Shown one piece after another: positions 55,282-63,131 of a stretch of DNA of 64,000 nt. Under the pieces are notes generated by a model. That model saw only the letters and a list, made by a program, of their open reading frames with translations. It made no database searches and was not told the DNA's origin. Source of the DNA: Pachyseris speciosa (Eukaryota > Cnidaria > Anthozoa > Scleractinia > Pachyseridae). The translations under genes were made by a program, and so were the position numbers. Every line of letters begins with the position of its first letter. Positions within the stretch are counted from its first letter, which is position 1. The stretch covers positions 1,800,001 to 1,864,000 of the forward strand of contig JAEMWC010000001.1 of assembly GCA_016490735.1 (NCBI GenBank), in the 5' to 3' direction.

Positions 55282-56638
55282 TATTTTCGAAATAGTTTAT
55301 GATGAATCTGTGATTGACACTCACATCTGTTGGACTGAATTTGGAATTGTGTATAGTATCCAGAATTGATGTACCATTTTGTCTCTCCAGAAGATAGTAC
55401 AAACACCAATATCCACACAATACTGAATCCCTTTCTTGTATCTCATCACCAGAGTATTCAAGTTGTTTCCCACTTGTGGCCATATATATTTGAACTTCTG
55501 TCGGCATCATCAATCCGAATGAATCGAAGTATTCACAGTATGTGTCCATATTCCGATAACATACCCAATGAATACCTGGTCCAATCTGACTGTCAAGATT
55601 GACTATTCCACATTCTTTGTTTTTTATTTGTTTTGGAAGATTGTCCCGACTGAATACTCCTCTGAAATGTTTTATTCCAAGTTGTTTCACCCATTTCAAT
55701 AAATCATAGTTGGATAATGGTTTATTCACGAATCTTACAGTATTTCTCCAAGTATGGGGATTGATTTGAAGGGACTGTTTTTTCCCAGTAGAAGCCCTTT
55801 TCCTTTGGTCTTTTTTTTTCATTCCATAACCAATTGGGTTATCCCACGTACCAAAAACTGGGGGTGATCTCCATGGAAACACATCATATTTTCCACCACT
55901 TTTAGGATCTGGAACATACACAGGCAATGACCGTGTTGGACGACTGCGTCCGACTTGTAAACCAGTTCCATCACTTTTTGTCATAATTGAATCCGGAACA
56001 TGGACAGGTATTGATCGTGTTGGACGACTGCGTTCGACTTGTAAACCCTTCCCTGATAATTTTTTAACTGCTTCTATGGCTAGAGGAATTCCAATAGTTG
56101 CCATTATTGTTCCAAGACCTTTTCCATTTTGGGTTTTTGTTGGTTTGATAACAACGTCTCCACCATACTGCATTTTTTGAATAAGATCAGCCATTTGTCT
56201 TGTATTCAACAAATTTTTTACATTCAATAGCTGGGACAAGTTTTGATTAGGAATGATAAATCCTCCTTTTTGTTTCTTTCTAAACATTTTATCAATAGCC
56301 ATACTCCCAAGAGATGAAAGAGCACCTGTAGCTAATGCTGGAGCTGCTTTAGATGCTGCTTTAATTGCAAACGGCAAAAGACTTGACCAAAGAGAACCTC
56401 CATGCACAACAGCTTTTCTGATTTGTGATTTTGATATTTTGTTGTCTGAACCTTTTCCTGATCTTTTTGATTTCATCAGTTTGTTGATTTGTGTCTTAGT
56501 CAACATCAGTTCATCATTTCCAGACAATTCACTATGCGATAACCTTATTGTTACAGCTGAATTTGTTCTGTAAGCTTTTGCAAGCTTTTCTTTCTGACCC
56601 TGTGAAAGTTTCACTCCATGAGGATGATAAGTAGTCAT
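55277..56638 (-). CDS. Core-like protein fused to adenain-type protease
   Basis: 453 residues. N-terminal half (1-250): TTYHPHGVKLSQGQKEKLAKAYR, Lys/Ser-rich stretches, GGSLWSSLLPFAIKAASKAAP and several GG sites, resembling adenovirus core/pX- and pVI-type proteins. A duplicated 20-residue unit lies at 197-216 and 225-244 (RSRPTRS(I/L)PV). C-terminal half: adenain-type cysteine protease, with His357 in GIHWVCY, Asp372 in EYFDSFG, Gln401 and Cys408 in VLCGYWCLYYLL. The protease matures capsid proteins in Polintons and adenoviruses. Usually core and protease are separate genes; here one intact frame covers both. Confidence 0.82.
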   Translation of the reverse strand: MTTYHPHGVKLSQGQKEKLAKAYRTNSAVTIRLSHSELSGNDELMLTKTQINKLMKSKRSGKGSDNKISKSQIRKAVVHGGSLWSSLLPFAIKAASKAAPALATGALSSLGSMAIDKMFRKKQKGGFIIPNQNLSQLLNVKNLLNTRQMADLIQKMQYGGDVVIKPTKTQNGKGLGTIMATIGIPLAIEAVKKLSGKGLQVERSRPTRSIPVHVPDSIMTKSDGTGLQVGRSRPTRSLPVYVPDPKSGGKYDVFPWRSPPVFGTWDNPIGYGMKKKDQRKRASTGKKQSLQINPHTWRNTVRFVNKPLSNYDLLKWVKQLGIKHFRGVFSRDNLPKQIKNKECGIVNLDSQIGPGIHWVCYRNMDTYCEYFDSFGLMMPTEVQIYMATSGKQLEYSGDEIQERDSVLCGYWCLYYLLERQNGTSILDTIHNSKFSPTDVSVNHRFIINYFENI

Positions 56639-56660
56639 ATATTATATGGTTATACTAAAA
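56639..56660 (-). promoter_or_regulatory. Late-type motif variant of core-protease gene
   Basis: TATAACCATATAATAT directly precedes the ATG, a one-base variant of the TCTAA-type motif at the same 16-nt distance. Confidence 0.45.
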
Positions 56661-56679
56661 TCAATTAGTGTAAACACTG

Positions 56680-56743
56680 GTTTAATTTAATTTATTTAAT
56701 TTATTTAATTATTTATTTAATTTATTTAATTATTTTGTTTAAA
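56680..56743. repeat. TTTATTTAA tandem tract
   Basis: About seven imperfect copies of TTTATTTAA in the short gap between the major capsid and core-protease genes. The nearest gene end is the capsid stop at 56744, so it may serve 3'-end formation. Confidence 0.75.
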
Positions 56744-58030
56744 TTACATGGATCTCAGAATTAACTTCCCATCAGTCTTTCTCATCTCAACATCCTGTTC
56801 ATAGAGGACTAGTGCATACACACTGTAATCTGCATTTGTTCCAGCACTCAATGTGTATTTGAAAGTCAGTTTGGTCATCCCATCTTTAATATCCTGTTTT
56901 TGTTTCGTCAAATCAAAATAAATGAAAGGGAATATTGTGCTAAAGTTATCTCTGTTAAGCAGGGTGCTATCACTGAAGTAATTGATGACCTGAACGTATT
57001 TCAAAACATCTCTGAATACTCTTGATGGTTCTGTTGAGGGTTTATAATGAACCTCTGGATAATCATTTCCATTGCCTACTTCAAGATGGCAACTTGTCAT
57101 TGTTCGTCCATTTGCAACAGAGAATGTATTATAGAGAAATTTATTGGCTGTCTGAGACTCATCATTTGCATCATTGATAATGAAAACAAAAACGTGTCTT
57201 GGTTTGTTTATTCCTGTTGAAATACGGAAATTAGCTGTCTGTTGTCTTGTTGAATGACCTCTCTCAACCATTTCTCTCAGATAAGTCCACTTTCTGGTGT
57301 CAAGATATTTGCTCATGTATAGTGACTTTCCTGCTGCATTGAAAGTAATGCGAGGAACAAGTAGCTGAAATTTGGTTAGTACTACACGACAATTATCGGC
57401 AGCCTGCCAAACTAAATTAGCATCACTTTCAAGTTCCAAATTAACCTCTACTTTCGAGTTAGGCAAAAGTTCATCATAAAGTCTCTTGAAAAATGCATAT
57501 CTATTGAGTGCAATCTCTGGATTTGCTTTACCATTTGCACCATTCAGCAACTTTTTACGAGATGCGAATCCTTTGTTATAATTAGCTTGAGCTGCTCTGT
57601 CTTCAGCATGTCTGTTGGTGTCAAGATAGAAGAACTCATTTGTTCCTTGACTTGAAGCATAACCTTGTGAATACTCAAGTAATGATTTAATATTTGTAGC
57701 TTGGTTAGCATCTCTGCATTCATAAACATCGACGCCATTTATTTTTATATTTATGCTTTTAATGAGAGCGTGAGCTGAATTCACAATACCGTTTCTGTCA
57801 TCAGCAGCAATATCACCTCCATCTGCAAGCTTCTTTTCAATGAAATCAACATTAAAACGACCATTGAACCAATAAAATGGTGTAGTCTCTCCACTGTTGT
57901 CAACAACAAAACGGTAACCTGTTTTCTTCTGATGAGCATTGTTTGCAACTACGGTGTTTAATGGTGTCTCAAGTTCGAAAACAACATCTTCATAACGTTC
58001 GATATATTTGGATTCTCGATAGTTAGACAT
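56744..58030 (-). CDS. Major capsid protein, double jelly-roll
   Basis: 428 residues, intact. It fits the Polinton major capsid type that builds pseudohexagonal trimeric capsomers. Motifs: FYWFNGRFNVDFIEKKLADG, NGIVNSAHALIKSINIKING, DVYECRDANQATNIKSLLEY, TNEFFYLDTNRHAEDRAAQA, YNKGFASRKKLL, LNRYAFFKRLYDELLPNSKV, ELESDANLVWQA and LLVPRITFNAAG. The start is fixed by the late motif (TCTAAC 16 nt before the ATG). It sits between the core-protease gene and the small AT-hook gene, next to the penton, as in other Polintons. The call rests on remembered family features, not on a search. Confidence 0.82.
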   Translation of the reverse strand: MSNYRESKYIERYEDVVFELETPLNTVVANNAHQKKTGYRFVVDNSGETTPFYWFNGRFNVDFIEKKLADGGDIAADDRNGIVNSAHALIKSINIKINGVDVYECRDANQATNIKSLLEYSQGYASSQGTNEFFYLDTNRHAEDRAAQANYNKGFASRKKLLNGANGKANPEIALNRYAFFKRLYDELLPNSKVEVNLELESDANLVWQAADNCRVVLTKFQLLVPRITFNAAGKSLYMSKYLDTRKWTYLREMVERGHSTRQQTANFRISTGINKPRHVFVFIINDANDESQTANKFLYNTFSVANGRTMTSCHLEVGNGNDYPEVHYKPSTEPSRVFRDVLKYVQVINYFSDSTLLNRDNFSTIFPFIYFDLTKQKQDIKDGMTKLTFKYTLSAGTNADYSVYALVLYEQDVEMRKTDGKLILRSM

Positions 58031-58046
58031 ATATTATTGGGTTAGA
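58031..58046 (-). promoter_or_regulatory. Late-type motif of major capsid gene
   Basis: TCTAACCCAATAATAT then ATG, the best match to the shared motif. Confidence 0.7.
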
Positions 58047-58056
58047 TAAAAGTTAT

Positions 58057-58289
58057 TTATTTTGCATTATCTGTTTTGCGGGGCCTACCTCTCTTTCTTT
58101 TTATCAGACCCACATTCTCACTCTCACTCCCACTCCTGATCTTTCTCAAAAGTTCTATTATTTTATCACCACCTTTTTTGCCAGCGTGTTCACCAATTTT
58201 TGATGCTGCTTTTTTTTCAACTTTTTTATGACACCTTCACCTCGTTGTTCATCACTATAATTGTACTTCTTAAACTCAAATCGTTTCAT
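58057..58289 (-). pseudogene. Small basic AT-hook protein, frame broken
   Basis: Starts at the ATG at 58289 after a variant late motif: FEFKKYNYSDEQRGEGVIKK. The first frame closes at 58158 after 43 codons. The -1 frame, entered at A6 (58222-58227) or A8 (58210-58217), reads AASKIGEHAGKKGGDKIIEL and ends with KRKRGRPRKTD, an AT-hook, at the stop 58057-58059. The Gly/Lys-rich and AT-hook character suggests a DNA-condensing core protein. Both frames are needed to explain the coding look, so it is either broken or frameshifted. The start motif overlaps the stop of the penton gene. Confidence 0.55.
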
Positions 58290-58310
58290 ATACTATTTGG
58301 TTTTATAATT
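58290..58310 (-). promoter_or_regulatory. Variant late motif of the AT-hook gene
   Basis: AATTATAAAACCAAATAGTAT precedes the ATG at 58289. The CAAATAGTAT half fits the consensus; the TCTAA half is changed. It overlaps the penton stop codon. Confidence 0.4.
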
Positions 58311-59084
58311 CCACCCCTCTCAAGAATATCTCAATATACCAATCTACCCCATTTAAATTGACTGGAGTTCCTAAAGAATCTGTGATGTAAAAACGTATTG
58401 AGCTGATTGAACGTGTTGAGATAGGATTCCATGAAAGAGAGCGAGGTTTGTAGGTGAATGGTAAACTTCTGACAAGATCTGTGACTGGAATAACAGCGAT
58501 TGTATTTGTACTATTGCCATCGACAATACTATCAGTCACCTTATCACAATTGATATATATTTCATCTACTCCACGTGTTATATCAGGTAGATATGTTCCA
58601 TATTCTGTGGTTGGAATTAATTTTGAATCAAAACCAATTAATTTTCTGAATTCAAGATCTCTTAGATCTACTTGATAGTTATCATCAAGTTCGATCAAAA
58701 TACGATATGTTGATAAAACGAAAAGAATATTAATACCGTACTTAAATTTTAATTCGTCTGTTTCAGATGGATTCAGTATATGTTTTTTTTCATATACTCG
58801 TGAATGTAAATATTGATTTCATCATATGAGTACATTCCATCAACAAAAGTTATTGTTTCCCAGTTTGCACCACTGTCACGGCTGTATTTTATTTGATTAT
58901 TCCCATAAGATTGTCTGATGTTATACCAACTGTATGTCATATTAATAGTTTTCACAGCCATTTCATGTTTCAAATCATTTGATAATGAGAGAGGAGTATT
59001 AAACCTTTTTGTAAAATCATGACTCTCACTAACACCAATTTTGTCTCTGTTTTTACTGTTGAATCGTAATGATATTTCTGTCAT
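58303..59084 (-). pseudogene. Penton / minor capsid protein, frame broken
   Basis: First part 58773-59084 (103 codons): EISLRFNSKNRDKIGVSESH, INMTYSWYNIRQSYGNNQIK, YSRDSGANWETITFVDGMYS. Second part in the -1 frame from about 58780 to 58303: YQVDLRDLEFRKLIGFDSKL, LPDITRGVDEIYINCDKVTD, FTYKPRSLSWNPIS and VDWYIEIFLRG. Together the length is close to 250 residues, as for the single-jelly-roll penton of Polintons, which fills the capsid vertices. The switch is at a run of eight A (58783-58790) ending in a slippery-type AAAAAAC, but no strong stem follows. A one-base deletion is the simpler reading. The start is fixed by the late motif at 59085-59100. Confidence 0.72.
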
Positions 59085-59100
59085 ATACTATTAGATTAGA
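59085..59100 (-). promoter_or_regulatory. Late-type motif of penton gene
   Basis: TCTAATCTAATAGTAT then ATG; the TCTAA word is at -16 and TCTAA recurs at -11. Confidence 0.68.
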
Positions 59101-59123
59101 TATTTGGTGATTATTTTATTGAG

Positions 59124-59941
59124 CTAATTATTTGAAACAATACCCAATTTTCTTAATGTGTGAAGTATATTCACAAACTCATTTCTGACACCAGCACTAT
59201 TATTGCCAGCAAAAATAGACCCACCAAGTAACTGGAGTCGTGAAAGCAAGTCACCAATATTATTGTAATGAAAAACACCAGCTCCATATTTAATACCTTC
59301 ACCAATAGTTTTTGAGCCTTCTTCAATAAGATCAATTCTTTTTCGATACTTTTGTAATGTTTTGATGTCTTGTGTTAATTCATAAATTTTTTCTTTATTA
59401 TCATCCCTCTGCTTTTTGGCTTTTGATAGTCGTCCTTTTTGACGTCCAAGTTCTTGGGTTAATTTACCAATTCCCACATCATAGTCACCAATATTTATTG
59501 ATCCATCCATTTGCATATCTAAAACTTTTGATGGGGGAGATAAATTATATTTCATCAATGTTTCAATCTCGTCTTGTGTGAAACCCTTATCAACATCTGA
59601 CTTATAAGTTGACATCATTTTTGGTTTATAATCAATTGGTAATTTTGTTGTTTCCAAAGGTTTTGATTCAGGTAGTGTGTTTAAAAGCACAAAATCTTCT
59701 AATCCACTTGTCAATGCTTTTTGATTTTGTTTCAACTGTTCAATAACTTCATCCTGTTTGTTGTCGATGCTTTTTTTACACTCTTCTGAACATCAATTGT
59801 AGGTTTTAGTAATTCAAATGTTTCATCATATGCATCTTGTTTTCTGTTTTCATAAGTCTTGATAACCTCACAAACTTCTTTTGTCTTGTTTCCAGCTTCA
59901 ATTCCACTTTTAAGAAGCCTTTTCATTCGTTCAATATCCAT
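59124..59941 (-). pseudogene. Coiled-coil Polinton protein, frame broken
   Basis: First part 59732-59941 (69 codons): DIERMKRLLKSGIEAGNKTK and YDETFELLKPTIDVQKSVKK. Second part in the -1 frame, closing at 59124: ALTSGLEDFVLLNTLPESKP, KMMSTYKSDVDKGFTQDEIE, a coiled coil (GRQKGRLSKAKKQRDDNKEK, TQDIKTLQKYRKRIDLIEEG) and GGSIFAGNNSAGVRNEFVNI. Between them lies a run of seven A (59771-59777). The position next to the ATPase and the late motif suggest a virion or assembly protein; the function is unknown. It is about 270 residues if both parts belong together. Confidence 0.65.
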
Positions 59942-59977
59942 ATATAATTGAGTTAGACTAATCTAAACTATTAACAT
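59942..59977. promoter_or_regulatory. 36-bp bidirectional promoter
   Basis: It separates the minus-strand coiled-coil gene (ATG at 59941) from the plus-strand ATPase (ATG at 59978). On the minus strand TCTAACTCAATTATAT ends at the ATG; on the plus strand TCTAAACTATTAACAT ends at the ATG. Both TCTAA words begin 16 nt from their start codon. Confidence 0.68.
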
Positions 59978-60619
59978 ATGGAAATTCCAAATTATGACAT
60001 CATTCAGGATTCAAACAAGTCTTTTAGACAGTTGTATCCGTATATGCCGAAAGATACATTCAGAATGTTATTGGCTGGAAATTCAGGATCCGGAAAGACA
60101 ACACTGTTTCTGCACTTGATTATGGAACCGTTAGTCTATTATGATCAGATCCATCTCTACGCCAAAAACTTGGATCAAGATAAATATCAATATTTACAGC
60201 AAGTGATGGATAGAATAAGCAAACAAGTTGGTTACCCCGTTTTAATTTGTAGCCAAGATGAAATTTTACCTGTTGAACAAATTCAAGACACTGAATTGCA
60301 GCGGTTGGTTGTGTTTGATGATTTTGTGACGGATAAAAAACAAGATCAAATCATCAGCTATTTTATACAAGGTCGCCACAAAAATTGTTCAGTAGTGTAC
60401 CTAACACAGTCATTCTATGGATGTCCAAAATCTGTTAGGCTTAATTGTAGCCACTTCTGCCTTTATGATTTTCCATCTGCAAGAGAAAGAAACTTTATTG
60501 CCAAAGAACTTGCAATTGATGAGAAGAAGTATATCGAAGCAACTAAAAAACCATATTCTTTCTGTTATATTGACAAACCAATGAAAACTGTGAAGAGAAA
60601 CTTTTATGGAGTTATCTAA
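59978..60619 (+). CDS. Genome-packaging ATPase (FtsK/HerA type)
   Basis: 213 residues, intact. Walker A GNSGSGKTT at 34-42, Walker B RLVVFDDFVTD around 109-119 with the acidic pair Asp114-Asp115, and a sensor-like VVYLTQSFYG near 145-155. The size and motif order fit the A32-like packaging ATPases of Polintons, virophages and adenovirus-like elements, which pump DNA into the preformed capsid. It is the first gene of the plus-strand block and is followed after 11 nt by the fibre gene. Confidence 0.88.
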   Translation: MEIPNYDIIQDSNKSFRQLYPYMPKDTFRMLLAGNSGSGKTTLFLHLIMEPLVYYDQIHLYAKNLDQDKYQYLQQVMDRISKQVGYPVLICSQDEILPVEQIQDTELQRLVVFDDFVTDKKQDQIISYFIQGRHKNCSVVYLTQSFYGCPKSVRLNCSHFCLYDFPSARERNFIAKELAIDEKKYIEATKKPYSFCYIDKPMKTVKRNFYGVI

Positions 60620-60630
60620 TCTAATAATAT
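60614..60630 (+). promoter_or_regulatory. Late-type motif of fibre gene 1
   Basis: TCTAATCTAATAATAT ends at the ATG 60631; it overlaps the ATPase stop codon (TAA within TCTAA). Confidence 0.68.
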
Positions 60631-63051
60631 ATGGGAATATTCAATTTTTTACCACATCAATATGATACAACTGGTGGTCAAGGTACAAGAGGTCCAGTTG
60701 GTCCAAAAGGTGATAAAGGTGATAAAGGTCCAAAAGGTGATAAAGGTAATAAAGGTGATAGAGGTCTAACTGGTCCAGTTGGTCCAAAAGGTGATAAAGG
60801 TGATAGAGGTCTAACTGGTCCAAAAGGTGACACAGGTCTAATTGGTATAAAAGGTGATAGAGGTCTAACTGGTCCAAAAGGTGATAAAGGTGATAGAGGT
60901 CTAACTGGTCCAAAAGGTGATAAAGGTGATAAAGGTGATAAAGGTGACAAAGGTGATAATGGATTCAAATTGACACAAGATGGGAAATATGATATCGAAA
61001 ACAAAAAGTTGACTAATTTAGCAATACCTACAAATTTAAAAGATAGTGCAAACAAATCATATGTTGATAATCTTGTTTTTTCAGCATCAGGTTCTCAACG
61101 TAACCCATTCGCTTTTCTGTTAAAAGACAAATCTAAGTCTTCTGGAGTCCAAGGTGTGGAAAACCTTCAAATTGAGAATTTTGACAAATCACCTTATCAC
61201 ATAAACAAGTCATCATTGTCTTTTTTCATTAAAAGAAGTGGCAACTTTACATCCAAAATTCGTTTTGATGTTTCATCTTTGAGTAAGGGTGAGTATACTT
61301 TTGTGGTCGAGTTTTTCTCACCATCAAACCCTCAAAATGCAACAATCGGATTATTCCTTCCGACTGTAAACATGCGCGACGCGGGACAGCAGTTTTAAAA
61401 ACCTTTTCCTAAAACTCCACACGTTGATGGTTACATGAAGAAGCTTTTTACAATTCAAAAAACAAGTGGTGGTCAAGCGGCAATACAGGTTGATCTAAGT
61501 AGCACAGCTCCAGTGTCTAACACCAAAACACATCTCATTGTTTATGGAGCCTTTGGATATCATACAAATTTGTCTTACTTTGTGCACGACCCAGCGTATG
61601 AAATTGAAAACGGCAATGTTGCGTTTGGTGGTAATATTGACATGAAATTAAACAAAATCCTCAACCTGCAGGATAACCCCTCAAACCCACAAGATGCTGT
61701 GAACAAAAGTTATGTCGATACACAAGTTGCTAGCATTGATGTTTCATAATTTGTTAAAAAAGATGGAAGTGTTGCAATGTCTGGAGATTTGGACATGGGT
61801 GGAAATAATGTGATAAATATAGCAGATGTGGTGAATGAGGGCGATGCGGTGAATTTCAGAGTTTTGAATCGTGCTTCTCAAACCATTCGAGCGGCAACCT
61901 TATTATTGAATGGAACAAATGCGATGATGGCGGATATGAAACTTGGAGGGTATAAAATCATTGACTGTGCAACACCAACAGAAAATTCTGATACTGCAAC
62001 AAAGGGGTATGTTGACTCAACTCACGTTGAAGCTTCAGGGACAGGTAAGCAAGAAAACCCTTTTAAATACCTCATGGAAGACGTTAACGAATCTTCTTCT
62101 GAAAATAACATAACTGTGCTTAGTATTACTAGCTATTCAACATCACCTCACCAAATAAACAGAAACGCGTATAATTTTACACTCATTGATGATAAAGATG
62201 GAACTGAACAGTATCGCTCCAGAATTGGTTTCAACCTTTTCAGACTTCCAATAGGTTTTTATACCCTTGTTGTTGAGTTTTTCCCTCCGGAAATGCGAAA
62301 TGTTAGTGTTCATGCTACTGCCGACTCGCTATCATTTGGTGCACAAACCTCGAAAACATTCCAAGCAACGGCAACCATTGCTGCATATGTCAAAACAATA
62401 CTGCACTTCGAAAAAACACAGACAGGTCAACGAGAATATATCTACCTTGATCTACATGGAAAAACCGCGTTTCCCAACCCCACTGGGCACATGGTTGTTT
62501 ATGGTGTAAATGGCACTGTTGCAAAAGTTCCATCCACTGTGTTTGATCAGATCTTCTTCGTCAATAATGGGAAAATGCAAATGGAAACCGATTTGGATTT
62601 AAATAATTACGGGGTTTACAATAACAATGTAGCTTTATACAATTACTTAAATGGGGCTGTCAGATTTTCAAAACCTTTAATTTTACCAGGGTTAGTTTAT
62701 AAAATAGCAAGTTCTTTGTTAACCGGCTCTTCCGCATCAGAAGATGTTTTTTCTATACCAACGTTTTGGGCTCCATATACACCGTTTTTTAAAGAATTGA
62801 TTCGCACCGATTTACATTTTTATGACCGCACTTCCATGCCACAAAATGGTTCTTTTCGTGTTTATGTTACCGTTGGAGGAAAAGAACAACGGCTTACATC
62901 TCACAATATTTCCAAAGGGGAAACTGGCTGGGTAGTTTTCTCAAACATTAGGACACACTTGTATTTTCCAACAGCTACTGCATTAACGTTTAAAATTACC
63001 GGACTTAACCAGAGAACAAGAGTAACGCTTACTGCTGAGTTTCTTGCATAA
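60631..63051 (+). pseudogene. Collagen-like fibre protein 1, two in-frame stops
   Basis: One phase of 807 codons interrupted by TAA at 61396-61398 and 61747-61749; coding continues in frame after both. Residues 1-14 are a tail starting MGIFNFLPHQ. Residues 15-110 are about 31 uninterrupted Gly-X-Y triplets (GPKGDKGD, GDRGLTGP), a collagen triple helix. Then come repeated modules: KLTNL...DSANKSYVDN, a domain with YTFVVEFFSPSN, phage-fibre-like repeats (MSGDLDMGGNNVINIAD, GGYKIIDCATPTENSDTATK) and a second copy of the domain (FYTLVVEFFPPE). The C-terminal head has FRVYVTVGGKEQRLTSH. The product would be a trimeric attachment fibre on the penton. The stops suggest decay of this copy. Confidence 0.72.
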
Positions 63052-63111
63052 AATTTTATTTTTAAAAATATGATGGGGGAGGATATTGACCATGATCCAT
63101 TCACACTTGAA

Positions 63112-63131
63112 TTAATCTAAATTAATATTAT
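63112..63131 (+). promoter_or_regulatory. Late-type motif of fibre gene 2
   Basis: TCTAAATTAATATTAT ends at the ATG 63132; TCTAA is at -16. Confidence 0.62.

Noticed and set aside
59771..59777. Programmed frameshifting in the coiled-coil gene
   Set aside because: A_AAA_AAA is slippery, but no stable downstream stem is visible and the same kind of break occurs at runs in unrelated genes.
60641..61055. Leu/Tyr- and Pro/Ser-rich minus-strand frames opposite the collagen block
   Set aside because: Antisense shadows of the GGTGATAAA repeat; extreme low complexity.
47663..63051. Reassigned genetic code with TAA as sense
   Set aside because: TAA also ends many intact genes in the same element, and the positions do not call for one common amino acid.
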